NCBI RefSeq assembly: GCF_958979055.1
Contig: NC_084886.1
Coordinates: 43,202,654 to 43,266,653, forward strand
DNA length: 64,000 nt
Source: Alnus glutinosa
Lineage: Eukaryota > Streptophyta > Magnoliopsida > Fagales > Betulaceae
Direction: 5' to 3'
Of the stretch, positions 36,101-48,819 are shown in pieces; positions within the stretch are counted from its first letter, which is position 1; every line of letters starts with the position of its first letter. A program made the position numbers and the translations under genes. A model generated the notes under the pieces. The model searched no databases, was not told the origin of the DNA, and saw nothing but the letters and a program-made list of their open reading frames with translations.

Positions 36101-39100
36101 GAGACGGTATCTATAGTCAATTTGTACAAATGCTTGAGTTCATGATTTTCATGGTTGTCCTTCGTCCTTGCAGATGGAACCATTTGAAACCACAGTGTCT
36201 ATTCCATAACAGCTATGCCTTACCACCAACCTATTTTAGACTCTCTTTTCTTTTCTTTTCTTTTTTTTGGGGGGGGGGGGGGGGGGGGTGGGGGGGGGGG
36301 GGATGTCGGCTCCAAAAAGAAAATATGATTTAAATGCATTTTGGAAAAGGGGCTTTTTCTTTTGGAGAAACTACACTATACCCCCCCTCCCCCGAAAACT
36401 ACCACTCAATTTGCAATGTCTCTCAAAATTTTCAATCTTTGCAAATTACCTTAATTAACTACCAAAGGGATTGCAATGTCCCCCGTCCGTGCCCCAAATG
36501 AAAAAAAAAATACCCCTGCATAATAATAACAAAATTTAGAAAAAAAAAAAAAAAAAAGGAAAAAAAAAAAGAATGCTGAGACCATGGAGGGATTGAATAA
36601 ACCTGTAATTATCAATGATAACTCAAACAATAGGCCCAAACACACTTGACTAATCCCATTACACTCCTCACTTATATTACCAGTGCATAGATGGCGTTAT
36701 CATTCACCTATATTATGGTGTATTATACATTTTTGAATTTTACTTCCTCTTTTTGCTTTCCTCCCTATATAGCCCATTATACATTTGTGTGTTTGCCCCA
36801 ACACCAATCATATCATGGAGGTTGTTTAGTAATGCAATCAATTAATAGGGAACACCCTTTCATTCGATTGCAATCATAAGCTATGGATATTAGAAGCTAT
36901 AAAGCTCAAAACATTAATGTAGTTTGTATAATTATATATCAAATAAACAATTGGCACAAAATTAACATAATATATCTAATACTACCGCAATCAAAATAAG
37001 GTAATACTAACTTCAGCTGCTCTGGTTCTTATTCTTTTACAAGTCAATCTCCCAAACTCTGCACGGACAAATCCATGTACAGGTAGATATTTTTGATCGG
37101 ACAGACAGAAATCACCTGAAGGACAACTCAAGAATTATGCCTAAAGTTTTCATCCATAATTGGGAGGATATAATGTGGAGTTGGGCCAATAATAAAGTTT
37201 CCTAAATCTATAAGAAGGCTTCCTACAATTGATGGGCCCCATGATGATCTGAGACATATGGGCCGAACACTTTGAGATGTGCTTGGTATGTCTTGGATTT
37301 GGCGCTGACCCATTGAATCACCCACATTATGAAGCATTATACTTTGTACTAGAGGCTGCAGTTTTCGTTCAAAATTTTCAATTGCATTAGTTACAATATC
37401 TAATTTTTATCCAAATGTTACAGTGGGAAACTGGAAGAGGAAGTAGCATCTTGAATTTGAAGACAATTCTCATGGCCTTGCAACATGTCCTAGAGCTTAA
37501 ATCAAATCCAACTCAAAGAACAAAATATAAAAACAAAAAATATTCTATCACTTGTTAAAAAAAAAAAAAAAACAGGTGTTTTCTCTTCTTTATTTTTATG
37601 TTTTATTATACGGGACACTTGTCATTTTATTATTGGTGCTGATGCGGTAGATCAACCGTTTCCGTCAAAATTCCAAACGAAAGTTGGGAGTGGGGAGTTA
37701 ATTGTCATTTTTGCTTATCACGGAGAGTTTTAGGCCACTTTTCACACTCTAGGGAGCTATTTGCAAATCAGTATAAATTCAAGGACTGATTTTGCATATA
37801 TTCCTAAAAGAGGGATTAAAGTTTCACTTCCACCCTAACTGTTTTTACCCTGTCCATTGCTATAGTTGTTTATGGAAAAAAAGGCTCCGCACCAAAGCAC
37901 CCGCATAAATCACCTTTTCTAATTGTTAGATATTAAATATGCTACCTCCTGAAATTCCCTTAGATCACAATTTAACAATTCTAAACCTTGTTTTGTAAAG
38001 TGTTGCTTTTACCAAACCATAGAAAATGTTTGAACTCCCATAGATTTAAGCTATTGTAGAACATTCAAATATATATATATATACACACACACACACAATA
38101 TTAAAATAACAGTAATAATAATAAGAATTTATAAAATAAATAAATAACCAAAATGGTCACTACTGTACCCTAGGTCCCTAGTGGCAATGACAATTCATAA
38201 AGTAATCTGAAGTGCAGAAAACGACTAACTGTAAAATCAACCATTTAAAAGAACATTAACCTGGTAAAATCCATGAAGTAATCAACAGTTTTTTCCAGCT
38301 TCCAACCTCCATACACACTAGCCCATGGTGGCAATGAGTGGTGAAACAGAGTCAGCATCACCTTCATTCCATATGAGTGAACCCTATTGATGATCCACTT
38401 ATAACGCTCCAATGCTGCATAATTGACCTAAAAAAGAACATCATCAAGTGAACTAAGTACAGGTTTTATGTAATCAATTAAGAAACTTCTGGACATCACA
38501 TCATTAAAGAAATGAGAACACTCAAATAAGCCCCACGTCTAAGTTAAACTCCAGTATCACTACTTATCTGCACTGCCAATCCAGATTTCACCCAATGGTG
38601 TCAGAATACAACAAAACCATTTGATTTAAGTGTAAGAATGGTAAGAACTAGACTTACAATTTCTTGAAGCCCATTAACTGGCTCTTTGGGCATGATTCTT
38701 GACCAGTCTATTCCCATTCGAAAGACACTGATGCCTGTATTCTTAGCCAATTTCAGTTCTATATCAGGATCAGACCAAAACCTAAGCCTTTCTTCCCTGA
38801 AAATCAATCCAAGCAAACCAATGCATCCTTAAGCCAACCATATATTTTGTTATCCGCATAAATATAAGGGCTATAGATAAGCAAGTTACTTCTTGTTATG
38901 CAATCAACCTATATTTCAAGACATCATGTCAGAAACTCAAGCTTACGGGTGGTAAACATTGTGCCATGCAGCTACGTTATGACGGCATTCTTCATTTGGT
39001 ACCGTTTCTTCTTCACTCTCTTCTTCTACGTACTTCTCGAACCCCCTAATCATGGCTTCCATAGCTATCTTAAGAGGCTTCTTCTTCTTAATTGTATTAT

Positions 39101-40841
39101 CAGCACCTTTCTGAGGTAATGAGGCTTGCTGAGACCCACCACCTCCAGTAGCAGAACCCATTAAAGCATCGGCAGGTTGCAGGCCCTGGAGCGGCTCTGA
39201 TTTGTCACAAGGTTTTTCTTCTGCAAACTGAAGCCAAGCATCATTGAGCTTGTCTTCAACGTGTGCTGGTGCTGTCGCGAGTCCAAAGAAAAACTTACTC
39301 TCTCCTTCTGCAGAGAATCAAAAAAAAACAATTATATTCTAAATTTATCAACAAATACACAAAGGCCAAGTGCTTTAAGATCCACCAAGTACAATCCAAG
39401 CGGTACGAGCAAACAGAATCGTTAAATCCACCAAACCTTAACCAAGATATTGATCAATCCAAAAGCTCACAATCATCCCCACGACTTTGCTGCCATCTTT
39501 TCAAGTGTTTTTAACCTTTAAGTGCCAATTCTTTCTTTCAATTCTCATATATACATATGCATAAAATTCCTGAGCACTTCTATGCAATAATAAGAGAATG
39601 CAATACAAAGTCTCTACCTACAACTATAAAATTGATTCTGAAGTTCTTCCAAAGAATCTAAGATTGCAATCATTCTAAAATAATTTCAACTAGTATAATG
39701 TTTATAAGCTAAGCAGAGTTAACAATTTCTAGTATTTTGGCTCTAAATATGACAACAACTAGTCATCACAAATTTCAGGCACGCCTATAAACATGTGCGC
39801 ATGTCTTAGAGAGAAAAACACTTTATTGAAAATTCGTCTTTATCAACTTGTAAGTGCAACTATGCACATAATGATAAACCATAAATAGCAAACACGATAG
39901 CCATTGCTCAGCTTGTCACTTTGCTAATAGGAAAAAATAAAAATTAATCCCTGGTTTTCCCGTGATTTCAATTTAGTCATTGAGTTGTTTTCAATTGCGA
40001 TAATCAACTCCTTAAATTTTACCCTATTTCAAATTGATCCCTTTTTCAACCTGCCGCCAAATAATTTGTGGCCCATCTGCCATGTCACACCTGCCAACAC
40101 GATGCCACATCATGCCTATTTGACACATGTGCACCACTTCATCCAACAACAAAAAAAGACACACTAAGAGGGAGGGGGTTGAGTGGGGTAGAGGTGCTGT
40201 TGGTGGCCAGGGGTGGGGTGGAGGTGGTGACCGGCCACCACCTCCCCCCCTACCCTCATCAATTTAGTCAACGAAAAAACCGACTTGAAATGGGGTAAAA
40301 TCTATCAAAATTGAAAACCGATGACTAAACTGATGTCAAGAGAAAACCTAGGGACTACTCTTGATTATTATTTTTTCCTATTAAGTACACAAAACTCAGC
40401 ATTTACCATTTTTTTACTTGTTAAAAGCTAAATTCTAGTTCTAAACTTGAATTTATAGCACCAAAATCCACAAATTCTAGTACTTTCTTCACCTAATAAT
40501 TTTGCTTATTCTACGAAACTCAGGTTTGATTTGAAAGTCTTTTCAAAGCTTAAAGCTTACGTCTATGCCTTTCTGTCCAAAAGCTTTAATCATCTATGCT
40601 CACGAGTGTATGGAACAACTAGAGTAAGGTTTTTGAAAGATTTGGAGCTGAGAGAACTAGCTATGTTACCGTTAACATTGAAGTCGGCAAGCGTGTCGGA
40701 GGACTCGTCGATCGGCGATCTGAATCGTCGGAGATTCTTTCTCCGATAGCGAGAGAAGGAGTAGGCGTTGGCGGCGACGGTGACAGTGACCAATAACCCA
40801 GCGAGCTTCGTGGCTGTTACGAAGAGCGCCACGAACGACAT
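33162..40841 (-). CDS. SFR2: Galactolipid galactosyltransferase SENSITIVE TO FREEZING 2 (glycosyl hydrolase family 1)
   Basis: Complete ten-exon gene, 642 residues (the Arabidopsis protein has 622). Exons: 40841-40670, 39307-38947, 38796-38658, 38427-38261, 35720-35499, 35176-35008, 34934-34701, 34603-34454, 34362-34233, 33346-33162. All introns are GT-AG and the frame is continuous. SFR2 moves galactose between monogalactolipids in the outer chloroplast envelope, making oligogalactolipids and diacylglycerol that stabilise membranes on freezing. Seen are an N-terminal membrane segment (about residues 3-22), the RSPIDES motif, KFFFGLATAPAHVED, SVFRMGIDWSRIMP, the acid/base Glu298 in TFNEP, the nucleophile Glu460 in VSENGVSD, and WTISDNWEWADGYGPKFGLV. 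An extra linker (about 28 residues around GSATGGGGSQQ) lies between the N-terminal block and HNVAAWHN and helps explain the greater length. The start at 40841 fits the family; an in-frame Met 30 codons earlier lacks similarity. Confidence 0.95.
35730..38255 (-). other. SFR2 intron 4: transposon debris, G-run and possible captured fragment
   Basis: This 2.5-kb intron is far longer than its neighbours. It holds an A-run at 35840-35860, a (GA)n tract near 36070, and a G-run of 34 bases broken by one T (36269-36302). Then comes a C-rich segment with CTACACTATACCCCCC (36371 on), resembling Mutator-like ends. At 37128-37337 on the minus strand there is an open stretch of 69 codons with mixed amino-acid composition that I cannot identify. 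Mixed (AT)/(AC) repeats lie at 38070-38097. Confidence 0.5.
39928..40390. mobile_element. Inverted-repeat DNA element in SFR2 intron 1
   Basis: The left arm, from AATAGGAAAAAATAAAAATT through AATTTAGTCATTGAGTTGTT, pairs with the right arm ending ATTATTTTTTCCTATT over roughly 120 bp, imperfectly. The centre is GC-rich and has the palindrome GGAGGTGGTGACC/GGCCACCACCTCC at about 40217-40243. This looks like a non-autonomous Mutator-like element. No target duplication was found, so the ends are approximate. Confidence 0.6.
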
Positions 40842-42070
40842 CTTGAAGACAAAAACGGAGGGAGGGATGGATGGATATTGTATGGATGTATTTACGCGAT
40901 TTGAAGAGCCTGAAAAGAAGGGTTGGACCAATTGGTTAGTTAGCCCCGTTACCGTTACTTTACTCTAAACGGATTCCGTAAAGGAATCATGGTGGGCCCA
41001 CCCCGGCATTTTGGATTAGTAATGGGCCTAGAACCACTGAAATGGGCCTAGAGCCACTGTCAAGTTGTGAATTGTGACTGTCCAGATAGATCTTCAAACG
41101 GGCTTTATATTTTCATGAATGAATTGCAAGGGTTTTCCATTTAATGTACTGAACCATAGTTTGGTTAGAAATTAATATTTTATATATTATTTTAATAAAC
41201 AATAATAATTATAAGTTCCCACTAAATCGGAATACCCAAAAAAAAAAATTAATTTACTATAATTGGATGTTAAAATGGAAAGAAAAAGGAAAACTATTAT
41301 CTATCTTCTCTCCAAACGAGCAAAACAAATAATTTAAATAATCTTTCTTAATTGTCACCATTTTTATAATTACTTTTTCAAATTTTAAAAACTCTTAATT
41401 TAGTGTATCAATCTTTCAATATATTTTTTTTAATTTCATCCATCCGTTAGGATTTTCTGTTAAATACTATCGAAATTTTTAAAATAACCATATTTAAAAA
41501 TTAAAAAAAAAATAAAAAAGAAATCAAAGATTCAAGCTTGAGTATTTATGCAAATTTCATTTAATTCTAACCAACGCCTCAATCTTTGTATTTTTTATTC
41601 TTTTTTCCGACAAAAAAAAAAATGCATCTTGAGAATTTGACATTCATCCGTTAAAATTTAACGAAAAATCTTAATGAATTAGTGAAATAGGAAAAAAAAG
41701 AAAAAAAAAATTGATACACTAAATTAAATTTTAAAAACAAAAAAATTAGAAATATCATGAAAATTAAGAAAAATTTCCCTATTTTAAAGTTTAAATAGAG
41801 AAGCAATCATTTAGTAAGAAATGAGACGTTTAATCTGTGCCATATATTATAGGATGTGTCATTCTAGACTCTAGAGGTTTCTGGTTAATTGACTCCAATG
41901 CTGGCTGACACGTGGAGGACACGGCCTAATAGTCTACGACTCTATGGGCTATTTAGCTAACATCTTCACTTCTTCAGCACATGGCCGGAAAAAATGTGGT
42001 AGTACCCCATTTCTGTCGTATCTCCTGTGCATCTTCTGCCCACAATAAATTGGGTGCATGCATTGTATTG
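40842..42070. other. SFR2 upstream region and spacer
   Basis: Bases 40842-41000 should hold the SFR2 leader and promoter. Further right the sequence is AT-rich with A- and T-runs and no recognised gene. Confidence 0.4.
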
Positions 42071-42078
42071 CTGAAGAG

Positions 42079-43540
42079 TAGGGCAGTAATTTTAACACGA
42101 CACGACAATTCGATATAAATATGATACGAAATTAGTGAGTTTAGGTCTACCTTAAACGAGTTTGGGTCATAGACGGGTCGACCCATTTATGACCCGTTTA
42201 TCTCAGTTAAACGGGTCGTGTCACGGGTCACCTCTACCTTAAATGGGTTTGGGTCATAGACGGGTCGACCCATTTATGACCCGTTTATCTCAGTTAAACG
42301 GGTCACCCGCGGGTGACCCGCCAGACACGATTTCCTTTTTTTTTTTTCTTTTTTTTTTTTTTAAACCCAAAAAGAATAGAAAAGAAAAAAAAAAAAAATG
42401 GAGAATAGCCGAATAGGAAATTGGGGGGAAAATTAATCTGAAAAGTGAAAGTTGAAAACAAAAGATTCAAAAGTAATCAAAACTCAAAAGAATCAAATGA
42501 TTCAAAACAGTAAAACACAAACAAAACCAGAAAAGTGAGAAAAGTGAAAGAAAACCTTAACTTTTTCTTTTTTGATTTTTCCTTCGGCCTTGCCGAGTCG
42601 CCGCGCCACCGCCCCTTCTTCTTCCTCCCGCGAGGCTCAATTGGAACTAGACCCGCTCGACACTCTCTCTCTCTCTCAAGTTTCTCTAGTCTCTGCTCTC
42701 CCCGTCTCTCTGCCGCTCTCTCTTTCTGACTCTCTCTCTCTCGATCTCTCCGGTCGATGTCGCATCCGGTACCGCCAATATGTTAGTTGATTTCCATTTT
42801 TAATTTTTCATCAACAAGAGAGAATATTAGAAATTAGAATCTGTCAGCTTTGGAACTTAGTTGATTCTATTCTAGACTAATTCTTGTTTTGGGTTTTGGT
42901 TTAATTGTTGGTTGGTTTTCTGCAGAATGTGTTACTAAACTTACTGCAGTTGTGTTTGCTGTTCTTTTGTTTTGATTGTAATGTTGTTACTTTGATTGTG
43001 TGGTGATTTTTGTTGTTTATAATATTGATTACTTATTCATGTAAAAAAAAACCCATTTTATGAAGATTAGGATGTGCAAATCAATGGGAAGAAGCATTTT
43101 GTTCGTAACCCATTTTATGAAGGTGGTCTATTTCAGTATTTCTTGTCTTTGGTCTACTGACTCTACTTGTTTGATTGAAGTTGATGCATTATGGTCATAC
43201 CCAATGACTCACAAACCTAACCTTAACCAACAACCATTGACAATCTTCTGGAATTGATGATGTATTTGGTTTACTGTCTATGCAAGTGTTCATTAAAAAT
43301 ATATTTTATTTTTTATTTTTTTTAAAAAAACCCCTTTAAGCTAAACGGGTCGGGTCGACCCAATTCGACCCATTATGTTAAACGGATTCACATGTCGTGT
43401 CGGGTAACCCGTGAAATAATCGTGTTTGTGTCGTGTCTGGAGCCCCGACCCGTTAACATAAACGGGTCGTTTATGGGTTTAGGCTAAACGGGTCGCGGGT
43501 TTTAACAGGTCGTGTCGGGTGACCCGTTTTGCCAGCCCTA
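42079..43540. mobile_element. Non-autonomous hAT-like element with 8-bp target duplication
   Basis: The ends are TAGGGCAGTAATTTTAACAC and, at the right, the complement of TAGGGCTGGCAAAACGGGTC. They are flanked by an 8-bp duplication with one mismatch, CTGAAGAG (42071-42078) and CTTAAGAG (43541-43548); eight bases is the hAT size. Subterminal regions are packed with AAACGGGTC/GACCCGTTT words in both orientations. A direct repeat of about 70 bp lies at 42149-42217 and 42235-42304. The interior has a CT-rich leader-like tract (42660-42745) and intron-like T-rich sequence but no transposase. The short frames over the CT tract are not convincing genes. Confidence 0.78.
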
Positions 43541-43548
43541 CTTAAGAG

Positions 43549-44170
43549 GGCTTATTGGTGCACAATAATTGTGTATTTTTGTAGATACATAAGGTGGGAT
43601 TTATGTAGTAACATATGGGCCCATCTCATATGTCTACAAACTTGTACAATAATAATTGTTATGCAAGAGTCTTTTTCCATGGCATAATGTTCCTTTCTGT
43701 AAAATGGCATTGGATATTTTTATGGTTCACCCCCCCCCCCCCCTTTTTTTTTATTTAACTGTGTAAATGGTGTGATAACATATTTATTATGTAACAATAT
43801 ATATGTTATTGAATCATTTCCCTAGACCCCGGGGTGGCCTTCAGGTCACCTCTAGGGGTGGCCAGGCCACCCCCCAAAGGAGCAGCCACCCCTTTGCTTT
43901 TTTTTTTTTTTAAGAAAAAAAGAAGAAGAAGAAGAAGTTATATTTATATTTTTTTTTATTAAAATGGACACGTGTCACTATTTTATTGGCTGACGTGGCG
44001 TTTACATGGCATTTAACAAAATTTGTCAAAATTTTTAACGGAATTTGACTCTAGGAATCGATTTGTAAACTAAACCAACCACAAGAATTTGTAAATTTAT
44101 GTTGATACCACATGGAGTGATTTATAATTACGCCAACCACAAAGACCAATAGTGTAATTATCTCATATAC

Positions 44171-44220
<50 letters not shown>

Positions 44221-46321
44221 TTTCCCACCATCTCATAAAGCTTTTAACCAATCGTGACAGCAATCCAAACACAGATTCAAAGAGAATTTTCAAAGGCAAA
44301 AAGGACAATTTAAAAAAGTTGCTAGCAAAACTGGTGGCTGTAGCGGGACAGAAATTGAAGAAGTTAGAAGGAGATAAATAAGTAAAAATAAAAGAAAATA
44401 GGAAGAAGTTAGGTGGAAATTGTAGTGGCCGGGAGCAGGAAATGCCAAAATGGAATTATTAAGGGTAAGTTTTCGACGAGAATCTTTGCAGGAGGTTTTG
44501 TTCCTTTTTCTTCATCAAAATGGGCGCCTCCGCCTCACTGCCTCTCCATAAAAACCAAAAACAAATGCTCCAATTTGTACGCATGCAAAATCAAATGAGA
44601 CATTTTAGCAATGCCATACATCTTTCAAGTTTGAAGGTTGAAGCCCCTAGCTCTTCCTTTATCCATATTTTGGACATTAATTATTTGATTTCCTGATTTG
44701 GTCCGGCTACGGACGGAGCCAGAAACTCTTATAGGCAGGGATCAGTAGCCAAAAAAAAAAAAAAAAAATTGTTAGGAGTCAGTAGACTAAATTATTATTT
44801 TTTACCTTATATTTTTTTGAAAAATAATAAATTTCAAACTTTATAAATTTTTTTTTTAAAGAAATTGAGGGAGGGGCCATGACACCTAGGTCCGGACTAA
44901 TAAGGAGTAAATTTTTATTTATTTTTGTAGTATAGTCTAATAAGGAATAGATCTCTAGTTCAAAATCTCTCCTTACTAAAGTTGTTATAGTCTTAGAAGT
45001 CAAAACTCAATTGGTCTCTTATTTAATCAATAGTTTATTGTTTCTCTATTTAAAGGTGAACTATCAAGAACAAATGGATGAGTTGATTATTGTTTTAGAA
45101 TACAATTTATTATGTATTGGAGGTCAATGATCCGATCCCTCAAAGTAGCCAAATATCTCAAAGCAGCCGATTTATCATTTCCAGCTACACATAATATAAT
45201 ATTTATTAGCCTTCCATTTGTTGATGAACTAGTGTATATATGTCTCCTAGTATATATTCATGTGATTCCTTGTGCTAACCTGCATGCTTCGATCATTACC
45301 CTGCTCATTCAAACCACTCACACCTCATATCAACTTCCCCAGTATTTCTACTTCAACTGGTAGTTTTAGTTTTAATTGCATTTCAAGGTAAATGTGAATT
45401 CTTTATATATATTTGATGAGATATCTTACCCATGCGGAAATATAAAGGTAAAAATAGTTTTGAATAATTTTTTGTATTAGGTTGTTTGTTAATATTTTTG
45501 TTTTTTTTTTTTTGTTAGGAAGCAAAAAAACTATCTTAAAAGTATTGAGTTCAAACACTGTCTCCGTCATTCATCTTTCATTTCAATTAAATATTTCACG
45601 TGTTAGGTGCTCACTTATTGATCGAGAGTTTGAACCGTCTTGTGAGAGAGAGTATTCGAATATTAATTAAACAATTAAATCAATCATTTTCTATCGAGTT
45701 AAGCTTTTAGTATAAGTGATAATTTAGCATTCTAATGACCAAGAAAATTCTCCAAAATTGTTAAATTCAAGCTTGGCCTGCCCATGCAATGGATGTAGGC
45801 ATAAAATTCAAGATTGAAGAAAACAAAGCAGCTCACTTCCATTGTGTGTATATTCTCAAACCTAGATATATAGAAACCACCAAATTCTTCCCAAATTATA
45901 TATCTCATTAATTGTTCACTCTGCTCATGCTGCTAGAGATTAATCTATTCCTTGGAGCTCTAGAACCCACCTACAGGGACGTTTTAGTTTGTAGCATCTT
46001 TATTTGGGGGGATGAATCAGGAATTCAGGATATAAAAGACATTAGGTAGGTTCCTAGACCTATATAGCAGTCAACCTACTGGTTCAGATGGGCAGGGCAG
46101 GGGAAACTCTTCATCATTCCTTTTCTGGAATATGATATTGTAAGAATTATTTGAAGGCAATCTAATTCTAAATGGCCTCTTAAGATAGCTGCATTTGAAG
46201 AGTATCATATTATAAGTTGGATTAAACCCATTCTAGATCCTGAAAAACATCTTGCAATTCCAAAAAACGAATCTCAAAGCTTCTAGCTTTTTGCAGCCAT
46301 TATTATAGATATAATTTAGAG
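43549..46321. other. Gene-free spacer with hairpins, GC-rich hairpin tract and (AT)n
   Basis: Contains an imperfect inverted repeat at 43552-43670 similar in style to the element at 14306. A GC-rich hairpin tract at 43832-43896 (GGGGTGGCC ... GGCCACCCC) is like that at 3260-3760, followed by Mutator-like end sequence around 43960-44150. An (ATAC)n/(AT)n run lies at 44168-44218. No coding region is supported. Confidence 0.5.
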
Positions 46322-46905
46322 TGAAAAATAATATAGACTTATAGATAACCGCAACCAAACAGTTAACCAAGTATAAAAAGCAGTAAAGATTTAAAACACA
46401 GTTATTTAATTACGAAGTGAAAACTCCTTACAGCAAAGAGAAAAATGCTCTAGGGCAGTTAAACTCAGGAAATCAACTAATAGAAGAAATAGCTAGTTAC
46501 AAGAAATTCGTACTCACAACCCTTTGTAGTAGTCACACCTCGAATTCTAACAAGTTCCTACTTGTTTGCCTTTCTCCCAGACCCATCTGGAGAGTTCTTC
46601 AATTGACTTTCTTAACTAGAGCTCATCTCTAATTAGACTTTAATGGTTAAACGGTTACAACACAAATCTAAGAGAGCACATTGGAATTCTCTACAGGAAT
46701 TTTCACAAAAACACTGCCTAAAAGCCCCTTTAAATAGGCTATGAAAATCTTAGTACAAGTCAGGAATAGATTTATAGGCGGCGGCATCCGAACAGGTCAT
46801 CGGGCATCCGGACAGGCAACAACAACTTCATATTTTGTTGAAGGGCGTCCGGGCGGTTGCATAAAAAGGATCATCCGTCCCCAATCTTCACTTCTGTGTT
46901 CAGAC
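46322..46905 (+). mobile_element. Truncated LTR related to the solo LTR at 8085-9293
   Basis: It starts TGAAAAATAATATAG, like the solo LTR. It shares GAAGTGAAAACTC, AAAAATGCTCTAGGGCAG, and the ATAGAAG...GCTAGTTACA blocks in order. It ends within the palindrome region, with GGCATCCGGACAGG and GGGCGTCCGGGCGGTTGC. The right half of the LTR is missing and no 5-bp duplication is visible. Confidence 0.65.
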
Positions 46906-46909
46906 ATCC

Positions 46910-48565
46910 TTGGACTAATAAATTTTGTTGTAAAAAAAAAAAAATTATTTATTTATTTATTTGTTAAAAATTAAATGTGTTTTTTATGGAGGTGGCTCTA
47001 GGAGATTCAAACCAGTGAGAGAGAGTAGGAGGAGGAGTTTGAAGCATGTGAAACAATTAATATACAAAAATAAAAAAATAACGCAGGCCAAGAAATTGGG
47101 GAAGGTGACTTGGCTTTACTTTGACCATATCGTAGGAGACCGTGACGGCAATGCCTCGCCCTCACGCCTTCGAGGTTCCATTCCCCCCCACAACCACAAC
47201 CCTCCAATAAAAACCTTATATTTTATTATTTTACATCAAACATTAGAATAACAAAAACAAACACATTTTTTTTTTTGGGAAATTTCAAGTACTTTTTTAA
47301 GGTTTATTACAGTTACCTAGATTCCATGTTCCCCATCATCTTGCTAAACTCCGGCCAGCCATAGAAGTGCCCTTAGCTTTGTTGCATAATTAATTGATTA
47401 AACAACATATATTAATTGGACCGTCTAAGCTTTTGACTCGGTTGAGCTTGAGGTTGACATATCTTAAAGCCAACCTATCAAGCTTAATTATTGCATAACT
47501 CTATCAAATTACCCTCCTAGCTTTGTTAAGAGTGTGTTTCGCTCTCAATTCTGCCCAAAAGCGCATTTTTAACAAAATTTCAAAAAGTGTTCATTTGGAA
47601 GTGCGAATAATAATAAAAAAAAAATTACATTTTTAAACCGCATGCAAATATTTATGTTTTTAAAAACGCACGATTAAAGATTCAACAGTAATATTACTAA
47701 TTACTTAACTGCATTTTAAACTCATTATTTTTTTAAACTATACGTTTTGACATCACTAAACCAAACGGACACTAATACAAAATGTGATTAAAAAATAGCC
47801 GGAAGTTCACCATAAACAAAACTATAAGATATATTTAAATCAACAAATTATATATATATTCTCTAGCCTAATCGGGGCTCAATTGATGGTATTTTGATAT
47901 CAAGGCAGCTAACTCAATAGTAACTCAATAGAAAGAATTTAATATATAGGCCCAAGCTAATCATCATATCCTCAAACTTTCCGGCATTAATTAGTTTTTA
48001 TAATAAAATTTTAAAAATAAAAATAAAAAAGGAAGAATGAAAAAATGAAAAATGAAAAGACAGGGCATCAACAAGGATGAATATTTCTCAATAATGATTC
48101 GATGAAGGGTAATTTTTGTTTCTCCTTTTTTGGGTCTGAGAAATTAGAAATAGGAGGAGATCATGTCCACATAATTATTATGGGGTTGTAGATGAAAACT
48201 TTAGCAGTACATGGTAGGCAACACTGAAAAATTTGGGAACCACATGAACGTGTACTGACCCATTTCCATCCAACGGACCTAAAACCGCCACCTGGACAAA
48301 CACCGGACCATTTGGTCCTCCCATCGTACGGACGTGTCCAAATTTGGGCACAGTTCCCTGTGGGTTTAATAAAATCAGGGCAGGCAGTGGCACTGCTTGT
48401 CTTTATTGACTGACCGTTTTTCACCTTTACCTTTATTTTACCCCAGCCGGTCGGCCGGGCAGTCCTGGAGGGCAGGCCCACCCTGCTGTCGTCATTTGAG
48501 TCCATTTCACATTCTTTCTGGGCCTTGGACCTGTCACTGTCAGGTCCATTAGGGTAGCCCACTAG
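46910..48565. other. Gene-free spacer with one MITE-like segment
   Basis: The stretch 47528-47772 starts GTGTGTTTCG and ends AAACGGACACT, with inverted A/T-rich words inside such as TTTTTAAAAACGCA. It resembles small hAT-type MITEs. The minus-strand frame at 48161-48574 has no recognised similarity. Confidence 0.45.
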
Positions 48566-48599
48566 TTGTCCCAAACCCTTTTTTCACCCCCCCCCCCCC

Positions 48600-48700
48600 T
48601 CCTCTCATATAATATAAGCCTTGGCACCTTCACATTCTCTTCATACAGTGCACTCTCTTCTCTCTCCCTCTCTCTCTCTCTCGGAAGAGAAAAGGAAACT
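48600..48700 (+). promoter_or_regulatory. Promoter-like TATA plus CT-rich leader, no gene assigned
   Basis: A TATA-like word (CATATAATATAAGCC, 48606-48620) is followed about 40 bases later by a pyrimidine patch of (TC)n (48655-48682). This is a common arrangement in plant core promoters and leaders. Downstream frames (48621-48812 and others) are short, contain CT-repeat translations and match nothing I know. It may start a non-coding RNA or be chance. Confidence 0.35.
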
Positions 48701-48819
48701 TCCCAAGATGAAAGAAACACACAAGTTTCTACGAGGTGTGAATGTGAAAAAGCTTTACATATGGCATGTCAAAATTTTTGCTATACTCTCTCTCTCTCTC
48801 TCTCTCTATTGACATGATA

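Noticed and set aside
42535..42790. Frames of 64 and 72 residues over the CT-rich tract in the hAT-like element
   Set aside because: Ser/Leu-rich translation of (CT)n; two frames are open at once and no similarity is seen.
48161..48574. 137-residue minus-strand frame
   Set aside because: No recognisable domain, another frame is open in parallel, and there is no neighbouring exon or clear promoter on that strand.
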